A DNA stretch of 64,000 nucleotides from Amycolatopsis alba DSM 44262 (GCF_000384215.1 NZ_KB913032.1:5695602-5759601); one strand, 5' to 3'. Numbered from the stretch's first letter, positions 9,292-18,352 are shown. Program-made: numbers and translations. Notes: generated by a model from the sequence alone, not told the origin.

Positions 9292-10926
9292 ATGAGAAAC
9301 CCCACCGGCCTCGCCACCCTGGTGGCGGGCAAGGTGACCGAGACCGTGCGCAGCATCGACGTGATGCGCCAGGCGGGCCTGCTCCCGATCCCGCGCGTCG
9401 ACGAGGGCCTGCGTTCGCTGGTCATGGTGCGGAAGTGGGGTCCGTTCGCCGGGGCGAACATGATCGCCGCCCGCCGGGACCCGACCGCGACCGGCATCAT
9501 CGACGAGCTCGGCCCGCTGACCTTCAAGCAGCTCGACACCCAGTCGAACGCGCTGGCCAGGGCGTGGTCCGAACGCGGCCTCGGCCCTGGTTCGGTGATC
9601 GCCGCGCTGTGCCGCGACCACCGCGGTCTCGTGCTGACGATGCTCGCCTCCGGCAAACTCGGCGCGAAGCTGCTGCTGATGAACACCGGGTTCGCCAAAC
9701 CGCAGCTCGCGGACGTCGCGAAGCGCGAAGGCGTCACGGCGCTCGTGTACGACCAGGAGTTCACCGACCTGCTGGACGCGGTCGAGGGCGAGGTCGACCA
9801 CTACCTCGCGTGGGTCGATTCCGGCACCGCGCGCTCCACTGACATCCCGGTCGTCACCGAACTGGTCGCCAGCACCGACGACCGCCCGTGGCCCGCGCCC
9901 GCCAAACCGGGCGGGTTCATCCTGCTGACCAGCGGCACCACCGGGACACCGAAGGGCGCACCGCGGCCGCACACCTCCGCGCTCGCCTCCGCGCAGTTCC
10001 TCGACCGCATCCCGCTGAGGACCGGCGAAGCGACGTACATGGGCGCGCCGCTGTTCCACGGCACCGGGCTGTCGCAGTTCATCCTGTCCTTCGCGCTCGG
10101 CTCGAAGGTCGTCATGCGGCGCAAGTTCGTACCGGAGGAGACACTGCGCGGGGTCGCGGAGAACCGGTGCACCACGCTGGTCCTCGTGCCGACGATGCTG
10201 CAGCGGATCGTCGACCTGCCCGAGGAGGTCCGCGCGAAATACGACACCTCGTCCCTGCGGATCATCTTCGTCGCAGGCTCCGCGCTGTCCCCGGACCTCG
10301 GGAACCGCGCGACCGCCGCGTTCGGGGACGTCGTGCACAACCTCTACGGCTCGACCGAGGTCGCGGTCGCGACGGTCGCGACCCCCGAGGACTGGCGCAA
10401 GGCGCCGGGCACGGTCGGCCGCGCGCCGGTGGGCTGCAAGGTCGCGCTGTACGACGAGAAGGGCGGCAGGATCACCGAGCCGCATGTCACCGGCCGGGTG
10501 TTCGTCGGCAGCGGGCTGAGCTTCCAGGGCTACACCGACGGGCGCAACAAGGAGATCATCGACGGGCTGCTCTCCAGTGGCGACGTCGGCCATTTCGACG
10601 AGGACGGCTTGCTGTTCATCGACGGCCGTGACGACGAGATGATCGTCTCCGGCGGCGAGAACGTCTTCCCGATCGAGGTGGAGAACCTGCTGGTCGAACG
10701 CGAGGACGTACTCGAGGCCGCGGTCGTCGGCGTCGAGGATCCCGAGTTCGGGCAGCGGCTGAAGGCGTTCGTCGTGCGGGCCGAGAAGTCGGACCTGGAC
10801 GTCGACGGCGTGCGCGAGTACGTCAAGGCCAACCTCGCCCGCTACAAGGTGCCGCGTGACGTGGAGTTCCTCGACGAACTACCGCGTAACGCGACCGGGA
10901 AGGTGCTGCGCAACAAGCTGCACTAG
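9292..10926 (+). CDS. AMP-dependent acyl-CoA synthetase (FadD-type)
   Basis: 544 residues from the chosen ATG. It activates a carboxylic acid to acyl-AMP and then acyl-CoA. Visible: the P-loop-like LLTSGTTGTPKGAPRPH, the adenine-binding VVHNLYGSTEV, the late motif SSGDVGHFDEDGLLFIDGRDDEMIVSGGENVFP, and the C-terminal catalytic-lysine motif LPRNATGKVLRNKL. The N-terminus suggests the long-chain FadD12 group. An in-frame ATG lies 36 bp upstream (9256), but only 9292 has a well-placed GGAGG (9280-9284). It converges on the XRE gene so tightly that the two TAG stops share a CTAG (10,923-10,926). Substrate unknown. Confidence 0.92.
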   Translation: MRNPTGLATLVAGKVTETVRSIDVMRQAGLLPIPRVDEGLRSLVMVRKWGPFAGANMIAARRDPTATGIIDELGPLTFKQLDTQSNALARAWSERGLGPGSVIAALCRDHRGLVLTMLASGKLGAKLLLMNTGFAKPQLADVAKREGVTALVYDQEFTDLLDAVEGEVDHYLAWVDSGTARSTDIPVVTELVASTDDRPWPAPAKPGGFILLTSGTTGTPKGAPRPHTSALASAQFLDRIPLRTGEATYMGAPLFHGTGLSQFILSFALGSKVVMRRKFVPEETLRGVAENRCTTLVLVPTMLQRIVDLPEEVRAKYDTSSLRIIFVAGSALSPDLGNRATAAFGDVVHNLYGSTEVAVATVATPEDWRKAPGTVGRAPVGCKVALYDEKGGRITEPHVTGRVFVGSGLSFQGYTDGRNKEIIDGLLSSGDVGHFDEDGLLFIDGRDDEMIVSGGENVFPIEVENLLVEREDVLEAAVVGVEDPEFGQRLKAFVVRAEKSDLDVDGVREYVKANLARYKVPRDVEFLDELPRNATGKVLRNKLH

Positions 10927-11873
10927 TACTCCCAGTCGATGCCGAAGACGCCGGGGCCGAAGTCGAGCGCGACGGCGTGGACGCCGTTGTTCTGGTCGAG
11001 CTTCAGATCCCGGCGGTCCAGCGGCGAGGTGTTCTGGCGCGAGTATTGCCAGCACTTCGCCGGGACGGTGTCCGGGGCGAACCGGATCTCCAGCAGGTAC
11101 TCCCGCACCGGACGCCGGAACTCGCGGTAATGCGTGTTCCGGCATTCCGGGTATGGCGGTCCTTGATTGGTCAGGGAGTACTCGATCAGGTGTGTCTCGC
11201 CGCGGTCGATGGGCCGGTCGAAGAGCAGTTCGGCGACCGTGAGCCCGTGCTCGTCGTCGACTTCGGCGCGGCCGACGTGGCAGTTGCGCAGCGTGTTCAG
11301 CACCGGCGGCCCGGCTTCCGGATCGCCCTGGGCGTAGACCAGCAGCCAGCGGTCCTGCCCGTCCGCGCCCGCCTGGAACACCGCCCGCGCGGTCACCGCG
11401 CGCTGCCCGCCGTCCTCGGCGATCTCGCACAGGTCGTGCAGGCCGACCAGTTTCAGCTGATGGTGTTGTTCGAGCGCGTTGGGCGCGCCGACCTTCTCCA
11501 GCAGCGCCTGAAGCGCTTCGAGCGGGAAGGTCAGCGGCTGCTCGGTGGTGGCCCGGCTCCGGCGTGACGACGCCCCGCGCGGCCGCGGTGGCGGCAGCAG
11601 GCTGAGCAGCGAACCGGCGGGAATCCCCAGTACCTCCTCGAGGACCCGGACCGCGGACAGCGAACTCTGTCGTTCCGGCTGACGCTTACCGGACTGCCAG
11701 TAACTCAATGCGGTGACGCTGACCGACGCGCCGCGTGCGAGAAGCCGGGCTTGGATACGGTCGAGACTCAGTCCGCTGGTGGCGATGGCCGAACGCAACG
11801 CCGTGGCGAACGCGGTACGCGGTTCTTCTTCATCGTCCGTGATCACCCGGTCCGCCGCGCTCCCCGCCACCAT
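10923..11873 (-). CDS. XRE-family helix-turn-helix regulator
   Basis: 316 residues from the ATG at 11,873. Residues of about 20-80 form a helix-turn-helix (LSLDRIQARLLARGASVSVTALSYWQSGKRQPE style, ending in a PAGSLLSLL segment typical of XRE repressors). The C-terminal ~190 residues are a soluble domain I do not recognise, ending in FGIDWEY. A GTG 87 bp upstream (11,960) is in frame, but the extension would run through an A+T-rich stretch with an inverted repeat that looks like the promoter, so the shorter start is preferred. Likely a DNA-binding regulator; no target is known beyond possible self-control. Confidence 0.8.
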   Translation of the reverse strand: MVAGSAADRVITDDEEEPRTAFATALRSAIATSGLSLDRIQARLLARGASVSVTALSYWQSGKRQPERQSSLSAVRVLEEVLGIPAGSLLSLLPPPRPRGASSRRSRATTEQPLTFPLEALQALLEKVGAPNALEQHHQLKLVGLHDLCEIAEDGGQRAVTARAVFQAGADGQDRWLLVYAQGDPEAGPPVLNTLRNCHVGRAEVDDEHGLTVAELLFDRPIDRGETHLIEYSLTNQGPPYPECRNTHYREFRRPVREYLLEIRFAPDTVPAKCWQYSRQNTSPLDRRDLKLDQNNGVHAVALDFGPGVFGIDWEY

Positions 11874-11920
11874 ATGTCGCCCGACCGCCCCCGCCTGCCG
11901 TTTCGTGCCACCGCCGGAAT

Positions 11921-11946
11921 TGATAACAACACGAATAACTTTATCA
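11921..11946. promoter_or_regulatory. Inverted repeat TGATAA-N14-TTATCA upstream of the XRE gene
   Basis: A perfect 6-bp inverted repeat with a 14-bp spacer sits in an unusually A+T-rich patch 48 bp upstream of the XRE start and about 190 bp before the subtilase start. It is a reasonable operator candidate for the adjacent regulator. The assignment rests only on position and symmetry. Confidence 0.35.
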
Positions 11947-12134
11947 GTCGGGGGTAACACTCCAGGGGCACCTTCTGCCAGGAGAAAACGACTTTCCGGA
12001 CGAGTGGCGTTACTCCTTTCGGCCTAGTACTGGTAACTGTGAATCATTGCCCGCCACCTGGCGCACCGGTTTGCATGGCCTCAGCAACGATCATCCTCCA
12101 GGGTGATCCGCACGGCGCGGCAGGAAGGGAACCA

Positions 12135-13385
12135 GTGAGCAAGTCCCGGAAGAACCTGAAGTCCCGAAAGACCCGTAGCGGGCTCGTGGCGGGCGTCGCG
12201 CTCGCCGGCGTGACCGCGGCTGTCGCCACGTTCGGCGCCGGTGCGGCCAACGCCGCCCAGCAGGGCGAGATCCGCGACGCCGGTGTGGCCAACGCGGTCG
12301 GCGGCAGCTACATCGTCGTCCTCAAGCCCACCGCGGTCGGCCAGGGCATGGCCGCGGCCAACGAGGTCAAGGCGAACGTCGCTTCCAAGGCGCAGGGCCT
12401 CACCGGTCAGTACGGCACCACGCTGTCCCGCACGTACGGCTCGGCGCTGAACGGCTTCTCGATCAAGGCCGACGAGGCCGCCGCGAAGCGTCTCGCCGCT
12501 GACCCGCAGGTCGCGTACGTCGTCCAGAACAAGACGTTCAAGATCAGCGAGACCCAGGACAACCCGCCGTCGTGGGGCCTTGACCGCGTCGACCAGGCGG
12601 ACCTGCCGCTCGACAACAAGTACACCTACCCGACGAAGGCCGACAACGTCACCGCCTACGTCATCGACACCGGTGTCCGCGGTTCGCACAAGGACTTCGG
12701 TGACCGCGCGACCGGCGGCAAGGACTTCATCGACAACGACGACACCCCCCAGGACGAGCACGGTCACGGCACGCACGTCGCCGGCACCATCGGCGGCACG
12801 GAGCACGGCCTGGCCAAGGGCGTCAAGATCGTCGGCGTCCGCGTGCTGGACGCCAACGGCAGCGGCACCACCGAGGGTGTCGTCGCCGGTGTCGACTGGG
12901 TCGCGGCGAACGCCAAGGCCCCGTCGGTCGCCAACATGAGCCTGGGCGGTGGCGCGGACGACGCCCTGGACGAGGCGGTCAAGGGAGCCATCGGCAAGGG
13001 CGTGACCTTCGCGCTCGCGGCGGGCAACGAGTCCTCCGACGCCGGCACCACCTCCCCGGCGCGGGTCAAGGAGGCCATCACGGTGGCCGCCAGCGACAAG
13101 ACCGACAAGCAGGCCAGCTTCTCGAACTACGGTTCGGTCGTGGACCTGTACGCCCCTGGCGTCGACATCACGTCGTCGTGGGGCACCGGTGACGACGCCA
13201 CGAACACCATCAGCGGTACCTCGATGGCTTCGCCGCACGTCGCCGGCGCTGCCGCGCTGTACCTCTCGGCGCACCCGGACGCCACCCCGGCCCAGGTCTC
13301 CGAAGGCCTGGTCGCCGCGGCTGCCGACGGCAAGATCAGCAACCCGACCGGGGGCACCGCGAACAAGCTGCTCCAGGTGAAGTAA
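12135..13385 (+). CDS. Secreted subtilisin-like serine peptidase (S8)
   Basis: 416 residues from the GTG at 12,135, which follows GGAAGGGA at 12,123-12,130. The longer in-frame ATG at 12,039 would add a non-signal-like 32-residue leader. A basic start (SKSRKNLKSRKTR), hydrophobic core and AANA cleavage region form a signal peptide. An inhibitor-I9 propeptide (YIVVLKPTA...) precedes the catalytic domain. The triad is Asp178 (YVIDTGV), His211 (HGHGTHVAG) and Ser363 (GTSMASPH), with the oxyanion Asn in AAGNES. Resembles aqualysin/proteinase K-like enzymes without a C-terminal extension. It is followed by a strong hairpin and looks monocistronic. Confidence 0.95.
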   Translation: MSKSRKNLKSRKTRSGLVAGVALAGVTAAVATFGAGAANAAQQGEIRDAGVANAVGGSYIVVLKPTAVGQGMAAANEVKANVASKAQGLTGQYGTTLSRTYGSALNGFSIKADEAAAKRLAADPQVAYVVQNKTFKISETQDNPPSWGLDRVDQADLPLDNKYTYPTKADNVTAYVIDTGVRGSHKDFGDRATGGKDFIDNDDTPQDEHGHGTHVAGTIGGTEHGLAKGVKIVGVRVLDANGSGTTEGVVAGVDWVAANAKAPSVANMSLGGGADDALDEAVKGAIGKGVTFALAAGNESSDAGTTSPARVKEAITVAASDKTDKQASFSNYGSVVDLYAPGVDITSSWGTGDDATNTISGTSMASPHVAGAAALYLSAHPDATPAQVSEGLVAAAADGKISNPTGGTANKLLQVK

Positions 13386-13399
13386 GACCTTTTCGGACA

Positions 13400-13436
13400 G
13401 GCTGCCCCCGGCGAACTCCAGGCGCCGGGGGCAGCC
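13400..13436 (+). terminator. Hairpin terminator after the subtilase gene
   Basis: Perfect 14-bp G+C-rich stem (13,400-13,413 with 13,423-13,436) and a 9-nt loop, starting 15 bp after the stop codon. No long T-run follows, as is common in actinobacteria. Confidence 0.85.
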
Positions 13437-13484
13437 ATCCGTCCGAGGGCCGCCGGACTTGTTACCAACCGGTAAGCTCCAGTC

Positions 13485-14237
13485 ATGGTCCTGCGGAAGA
13501 ACATCCTGATCACCGGGGCGAGCTCCGGACTCGGCGAGGGAATGGCCAGGCAGTACGCCGCCAGAGGCCGCAATCTGGCGCTGGCCGCCCGCCGTGCCGA
13601 CCGGCTCGACGCCCTCGCCGCGGAACTCAGGAAGGCCTATCCCGGCATCACCGTGGTCACCCGGAAGCTGGACGTGAACGACCACGACCAGGTCTTCGCC
13701 GTCTTCGAGGAGTTCCGTGAAGAACTCGGCTCCCTCGACCGCGTGATCGTCAACGCGGGGCTCGGCAAGGGACAGCGGGTCGGCACCGGCCGGTTCGACG
13801 CCAACCGCCAGACCCTGCAGACGAACTTCCTCGCCGCGGCCGCTCAGATCGAGGCCGCCGTCGGCATCTTCCGCAAGCAGAAGGAAGGCCACCTCGTCGT
13901 GGTTTCCTCCTTCTCCGCGCTCCGCGCCTTCCCCGGCAACCTGACCGCGTACGCCGCCTCGAAGGCGGGCGTCTCGGCGCTGACCGAGGGCACCCGGATC
14001 GAGCTGATGAAGACGCCGATCAAGGTCACCCAGCTGCTGCCCGGCTTCATCGAGTCGGAAATGAACGTGGACATCTCGAAGATCCCGCTCGCCACCAAGG
14101 CCGAGGCGGGCGCGCAGGCGCTGGTCAAGGCGATCGAAGCCGAGAAAGCGAAGGCGTTCGTCCCGTCGTGGCCGTGGAGCGCGCTGGCGAAGGTGTTCCG
14201 GTTCGTCCCGGTGTCGGTGCTGAAGAAGTTCGCGTGA
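13485..14237 (+). CDS. SDR-family oxidoreductase
   Basis: 250 residues of a classical short-chain dehydrogenase. TGASSGLGEGMA near residue 10 binds the dinucleotide, VNAGLGKG is the NAG motif, and Ser (VVSSFSA) with YAASK gives the catalytic Ser-Tyr-Lys. The Arg-rich turn LAARRADR after the second strand favours NADP(H). The C-terminus (VFRFVPVSVLKKFA) is hydrophobic and may touch the membrane. It is the first gene of a four-gene run: its TGA overlaps the GTG of the phosphotransferase gene (GTGA at 14,234-14,237). Substrate unknown. Confidence 0.9.
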   Translation: MVLRKNILITGASSGLGEGMARQYAARGRNLALAARRADRLDALAAELRKAYPGITVVTRKLDVNDHDQVFAVFEEFREELGSLDRVIVNAGLGKGQRVGTGRFDANRQTLQTNFLAAAAQIEAAVGIFRKQKEGHLVVVSSFSALRAFPGNLTAYAASKAGVSALTEGTRIELMKTPIKVTQLLPGFIESEMNVDISKIPLATKAEAGAQALVKAIEAEKAKAFVPSWPWSALAKVFRFVPVSVLKKFA

Positions 14238-15286
14238 CTTCGGCCGCGGACAAGACCGTCGAGGTGCGCGGCGAGGACGCTTTCGACCCCGCCGCGGTGC
14301 ACGCCTGGCTGGCCGTGACCGGCGACTCGCCGCCCGAGGTCCGCCAGTTCCCCGGCGGCGCCTCGAACCTCACGTACCTGCTGACCTATCCGGACCGGGA
14401 ACTGATCCTGCGCCGCCCGCCTCTGGGACACAAGGCCGCTTCCGCGCACGACATGCGCCGCGAGTTCCGGGTCCAGCAGGCCTTGCGGCCTGTCTTCCCT
14501 TACGTGCCCGAGGTTCTCGCCTTCTGCGACGACGAAACCGTGCTCGGCGGCGACTTCTACGTAATGGAGCGCCTCGAAGGCCTGATCCTGCGGGGAGATC
14601 TGCCCGCAGGTCTCGACCTGCCGCCGGAAGGCGCGCGTGAGCTGTGCGGCAAGGTCGTCGACAGACTGGTGGAACTGCACGCCGTCGACGTCGAGGCCGC
14701 CGGGCTGGCCGATCTCGGCAAGGGCGCCGGCTACGTCGAACGCCAGGTGCGTGGCTGGTCCGAGCGGTTCCTCAAGGCACGCACGGAGAACGTCCCGGAC
14801 TGCGCCGAGGTGATGGCGTGGCTGAAGGAGAATCAGCCGTCCGAGGTGAAGATCTGCCTGATCCACAACGACTACCGGCTCGACAACCTCGTGCTCGACG
14901 ACGGCCTCGACATCATCGGCGTGCTGGACTGGGAGATGGCCACCCTCGGCGATCCGCTGATGGAACTCGGCAGCACCCTCGCGTACTGGGTGCAGGACGA
15001 CGATGACGACGTCATGAAGCTCAGCCGCCGTCAGCCGACGCACGTGCCGGGGATGTACACGCGCGAGGAGTTCGTGCGGAGGTACGCGGAACGCTCCGGT
15101 CTCGCGATCGGCGACTGGACGTTCTACGAGGTGTACGGCCTGTTCCGGCTCGCGGCGGTGATTCAGCAGATCTACTACCGATTCCACAAAGGACAGACGG
15201 ACAATCCGGCGCTGAGGGACCTTTGGCGGTTCGTCGGCTACCTGGACGGGCGCTGCCGCCGGATCATCGGAGAGGGGCACGCGTAG
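14234..15286 (+). CDS. Phosphotransferase family protein (ACAD10/11-type APH fold)
   Basis: 350 residues from the GTG overlapping the SDR stop; an in-frame start further upstream at 14,168 would lie inside the SDR gene. The kinase-like fold shows the Brenner motif HNDYRLDN and the metal-binding DWEMATLGDP, as in aminoglycoside phosphotransferases and the N-terminal domain of human ACAD10/ACAD11. By analogy such proteins phosphorylate hydroxyacyl-CoA or related substrates. Its neighbours, an SDR and a histidine phosphatase, would fit a reduce/phosphorylate/dephosphorylate series, but that is inference. Confidence 0.9.
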   Translation: MTSAADKTVEVRGEDAFDPAAVHAWLAVTGDSPPEVRQFPGGASNLTYLLTYPDRELILRRPPLGHKAASAHDMRREFRVQQALRPVFPYVPEVLAFCDDETVLGGDFYVMERLEGLILRGDLPAGLDLPPEGARELCGKVVDRLVELHAVDVEAAGLADLGKGAGYVERQVRGWSERFLKARTENVPDCAEVMAWLKENQPSEVKICLIHNDYRLDNLVLDDGLDIIGVLDWEMATLGDPLMELGSTLAYWVQDDDDDVMKLSRRQPTHVPGMYTREEFVRRYAERSGLAIGDWTFYEVYGLFRLAAVIQQIYYRFHKGQTDNPALRDLWRFVGYLDGRCRRIIGEGHA

Positions 15287-15943
15287 ATGGGTGCGATCTA
15301 CCTGGTCCGGCACGGGCAAGCGTCGTTCGGCGCGGAGAACTACGACCAGCTCTCGCCGCGCGGCTTCGAACAGTCCACTGTGGTCGGTGAAGAACTGCTG
15401 CGACGCGGCGTCGAGTTCACCCAGGCGCGAGCGGGTTCCCTGGCTCGCCAACGGGACACGGCCGCGACGGCGCTGAAGGTGCTGGGCTCCGGGATCGCCG
15501 TCGTCGAGGACGAGCGCTGGAACGAGTACGACCACGTCGACATCGCGAAGCATCACGCGTCCGGTGCCCGGCAGACCGATTCGCGGGAGTATCAGGCCGC
15601 GTTGGACGGGGCGCTGAGCGCCTGGGTTTCGGCGGGGGCCTCCGGTCCGTGCGCCGAGACCTGGCCCCGGTTCTTGGACCGGGTCAAGGGCGCGCTGGCG
15701 GACGTCGTGGCGTCACTCGGCAAGGGTGAGCACGCCGTCGTCTTCAGCTCCGGCGGGGTGATCGCCACGGTCTGCGGCGCGCTCATGGGCACGCCCGAGG
15801 CGGGGCTGCTGAAGCTGAACCGGGTCACCGTCAACGCGGGCATCACCAAACTGGTGTCCGGCCGCGGCGGGGTGACCCTGTTGTCGTTCAACGAACATCC
15901 GCATTTCGAGGCGGAAGCCGCACAACTGCTCACTTATCGCTAG
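15287..15943 (+). CDS. Histidine phosphatase family protein
   Basis: 218 residues. The phosphohistidine motif is LVRHGQAS at the N-terminus (Arg8-His9-Gly10), and a later HAVVFSSGGVI supplies the second histidine region. These enzymes remove phosphate from small molecules or proteins through a phosphohistidine. It starts on the base after the phosphotransferase stop and precedes the SMP-30 gene by 10 bp, so it is part of the same transcript. Substrate unknown. Confidence 0.9.
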   Translation: MGAIYLVRHGQASFGAENYDQLSPRGFEQSTVVGEELLRRGVEFTQARAGSLARQRDTAATALKVLGSGIAVVEDERWNEYDHVDIAKHHASGARQTDSREYQAALDGALSAWVSAGASGPCAETWPRFLDRVKGALADVVASLGKGEHAVVFSSGGVIATVCGALMGTPEAGLLKLNRVTVNAGITKLVSGRGGVTLLSFNEHPHFEAEAAQLLTYR

Positions 15944-15953
15944 GAGACACGCG

Positions 15954-16871
15954 ATGGCGTTCGGCGAGGTCACGGTCATCCCGGTCAACGGGCACGGTCC
16001 CGAGGACGTCGTGGTCGACGACCAGGGACGGATCTACACCGGCGTCGACGACGGGCGGATCCTGCGCGTCTCGCCGGACGGCAAGCGGATCGACGTCCTC
16101 GGCGACACCGGCGGCCGCCCGCTGGGGCTGGAACTCTTCGGCGAAGACCTCCTGATCTGCGACGCCAAGGCTGGTCTGCTGACCATGCCGCTGGCCGGTG
16201 GCGACGTCACCACTCTGGCGACGTCGGCGGTGGGGCTGGACTTCGTGTTCTGCAACAACGCCGCCGTGGCCGCCGACGGGACGGTGTACTTCACCGACTC
16301 GTCGCGGCTCTTCGGCATCGAGAAGTGGCGTGACGACCTGATCGAGCAGACCGGCGGCGGCAGGCTGCTGCGCCGGACACCCGACGGGAAGATCGACCAG
16401 CTCGCCGACGGTTTCCAGTTCGCCAACGGCGTCGCGCTGCCGCCCGACGAGTCCTATGTGGCCGTCGCCGAGACCGGCGCCTGCCGGGTCTCACGCGTCT
16501 GGCTCACGGGCGACCGGGCAGGCGAACGGGACTACCTCGTCGACGAGCTGTGGGGCTACCCCGACAACATCTCGACCGGTAGCGACGGGCTGATCTGGAT
16601 CACCGTGGCGAGCCCGAAGGTCCCCGCGCTTTCCTTGGTGCAGAAGCTTCCCGCGCCGCTGCGGGCCGGTGTCCGGGCGCTGCCGACGGCCCTGCAGCCC
16701 GCACCCGCGAGGGAGTGCGGGGTGCGCGCGGTGACCCCGGACGGGAAGCAGGTCCACGAACTGCGCGGGGAGATCGACGGATTCCACGTGCTCGTCGGGG
16801 TCCGCGAACGGGCCGGGAAGCTGTACTTCGGCTCCCTGGAGGACAACGCGATCGCCGTCACGTCAGTCTAG
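15954..16871 (+). CDS. SMP-30/gluconolactonase-like beta-propeller protein
   Basis: 305 residues. Repeated blades such as VVDDQGRIYTGVDDGRILRV and FANGVALPPDESYVAVAETG mark the six-bladed SMP-30/strictosidine-synthase-like propeller, whose members hydrolyse lactones or esters in a Ca2+-dependent way. The conserved blade GYPDNISTGSDGLIWI matches the strictosidine-synthase-like branch. No signal peptide, so cytoplasmic. RBS AGGAGA at 15,942-15,947. Last gene of the 13,485-16,871 run. Its 3' end overlaps the convergent VOC gene by 9 bp. Confidence 0.88.
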   Translation: MAFGEVTVIPVNGHGPEDVVVDDQGRIYTGVDDGRILRVSPDGKRIDVLGDTGGRPLGLELFGEDLLICDAKAGLLTMPLAGGDVTTLATSAVGLDFVFCNNAAVAADGTVYFTDSSRLFGIEKWRDDLIEQTGGGRLLRRTPDGKIDQLADGFQFANGVALPPDESYVAVAETGACRVSRVWLTGDRAGERDYLVDELWGYPDNISTGSDGLIWITVASPKVPALSLVQKLPAPLRAGVRALPTALQPAPARECGVRAVTPDGKQVHELRGEIDGFHVLVGVRERAGKLYFGSLEDNAIAVTSV

Positions 16872-17333
16872 GCAGAATTCGTTGCCCTCCGGGTCGTTCA
16901 TCACGATGAAGCCGAGGCTCAGCGGCTGCTCGGGCTCGAAGCGCTGAACCCGCTTCGCCCCGAGTGCGACGAGCCTGTCGCACTCGGCTTCGAACGCCGC
17001 CATGCGCTCTTCCCCTTCGAGGCCGGGTGCGGCCCGGATGTCGAGGTGGACGCGGTTCTTGGCGATCTTGCCCTCCGGGACCTGCTGGAAGAAGATCTTC
17101 GGACCCAGGCCGTCCGGGTCCTCGAGGGCGGATCGAGTGTTGCGCTGATCCTCGGGAACGCCGACACGTTCGAGGAACTCGTCCCAGGCGTCCAGCGGGT
17201 CGGTGCCCTCGGGCACCTCGACCCCAGGCGGGCCGGGGTGGACGTAACCCAGGGCGTCCCGCCAGAAGAGGGAGAGGGCTTTCGGGTCGTGGGCGTCGAA
17301 GGTGACCTGGAATTCGCGGCTCTTGCGGTTCAT
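16863..17333 (-). CDS. VOC-family (glyoxalase-like) protein
   Basis: 156 residues with the two beta-alpha-beta-beta-beta modules of the vicinal oxygen chelate fold. FQVTFDAHDPKALSLFWRDALGY opens the first, and RVQRFEPEQPLSLGFIVMNDPEGNEFCLD closes the second, the typical ending of this family. Members include glyoxalases, dioxygenases and antibiotic-binding proteins; the function here is unknown. It is divergent from the WYL regulator at 17,396 with a palindromic operator centred between the two starts, so it is the likely target of that regulator. Confidence 0.88.
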   Translation of the reverse strand: MNRKSREFQVTFDAHDPKALSLFWRDALGYVHPGPPGVEVPEGTDPLDAWDEFLERVGVPEDQRNTRSALEDPDGLGPKIFFQQVPEGKIAKNRVHLDIRAAPGLEGEERMAAFEAECDRLVALGAKRVQRFEPEQPLSLGFIVMNDPEGNEFCLD

Positions 17334-17352
17334 GGGGCCACCCTGACATGCC

Positions 17353-17375
17353 TAGCGGACAGGATCGGTCCGCTA
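17353..17375. promoter_or_regulatory. Palindromic operator between VOC and WYL regulator genes
   Basis: TAGCGGAC and GTCCGCTA form a perfect 8-bp inverted repeat with a 7-bp spacer AGGATCG. It lies 19 bp from the VOC start and 20 bp from the regulator start at 17,396. The second WYL locus (56,800-56,824) has the same layout and nearly the same spacer, AGGTTCG. Confidence 0.7.
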
Positions 17376-17395
17376 TCTCTGACACGATGGGTGAC

Positions 17396-18352
17396 ATGGA
17401 GGACGAGCGAGGGACGACCGAGCGGGTGCTCACCCTGCTCGGGCTGCTCCAGCAGCGCGCGGTGTGGACCGGTCCCGAACTGGCGGCCCGGCTCGGCGTC
17501 ACCGCGCGCACCATCCGGCGGGACGTCGAACGGCTGCGCGCGCTCGGTTATCCGGTGCAGGCCAGCAACGGTGTCGGTGGCGGCTACCAGCTCGGCCCCG
17601 GCCACGACATGCCGCCGTTGCTGCTGGACGACGAGGAAGCGATCGCCACCGCGGTCTCGCTGCTCGCCGGCGCGGGCAGCGGTGACGCCGCGCTGCGGGC
17701 GTTGACGAAACTCGACCGGGTGCTCCCGGCCAGACTGCGACGCGAGGTGCGCGCACTGTCCGGCTCGATCGTGGCCTTCGACGGAAGCCGTGCGCCGATC
17801 GACCCCGACGTGCTCATGACACTGGCCCGCGCGTGCCGCGACGAGGTCGAGGCGGGCTTCGGGTATCCGTCTGCCGGCGTGGTCGCTTCGCGGCGGGTTG
17901 AGCCGTACCGGCTGGTGGCTTCCGGTCCGCGTTGGTACTTGCTGGCTTTCGACCTGGATCGCGACGATTGGCGCACTTTCCGCGTCGACAAGATGACCGA
18001 GGTCTCCGCGCGTTCTTGGCGATTCCGGCCGCGTCCGGCGCCCGACGCGGCGGCTTATGTCCAGGAGAACGTGGCCAGCCGGGTCTATCGGCATCAGGCC
18101 CGATTTCTGGTGCACGCGCCCGCTTCTGTCGTGCGGGCGCAGATTCCGGCTTCGGCGGCCGTCGTGCGGGAACGGGGTGGTTCGCGGTGTGAGGTGGTGA
18201 GCGGGGCGGGGGATCTCGACTTTTTGCTGATGCATGTGGTGGTGCTGGGGCATGCGTTCGAGGTGATCGAGCCGGTGGAATTGGGGGAGCGGTGCCGGGT
18301 CCTGGCCGACCGATTGCTGGCGGCTTCTGGCGATCCGCATTCAGAGGACTGA
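17396..18352 (+). CDS. WYL-domain transcriptional regulator (YafY/DeoR-like)
   Basis: 318 residues. An N-terminal HTH (TGPELAARLGVTARTIRRDVERLRALGYPV) is followed by a linker, a WYL ligand-binding domain (YRLVASGPRWYLLAFDLDRDDWRTFRVDKM) and a C-terminal WCX extension. ATGs at 17,348 and 17,387 are also in frame, but the first would place the operator inside the gene. 17,396 aligns best with the paralogue at 56,844 (both run into LL-LLQ-WTGPEL). WYL regulators sense small ligands and often repress their own promoter and a divergent gene. A 25-bp hairpin follows the gene by about 130 bp. Confidence 0.88.
   Translation: MEDERGTTERVLTLLGLLQQRAVWTGPELAARLGVTARTIRRDVERLRALGYPVQASNGVGGGYQLGPGHDMPPLLLDDEEAIATAVSLLAGAGSGDAALRALTKLDRVLPARLRREVRALSGSIVAFDGSRAPIDPDVLMTLARACRDEVEAGFGYPSAGVVASRRVEPYRLVASGPRWYLLAFDLDRDDWRTFRVDKMTEVSARSWRFRPRPAPDAAAYVQENVASRVYRHQARFLVHAPASVVRAQIPASAAVVRERGGSRCEVVSGAGDLDFLLMHVVVLGHAFEVIEPVELGERCRVLADRLLAASGDPHSED

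Noticed and set aside
11874..11960. Extended start of the XRE gene at 11,960
   Set aside because: The extension covers the A+T-rich inverted repeat that looks like the promoter, and the added residues show no conserved feature.
12039..12134. Longer N-terminus for the subtilase
   Set aside because: The 32 extra residues contain no signal-like sequence and would bury the signal peptide; GTG 12,135 has a good RBS.
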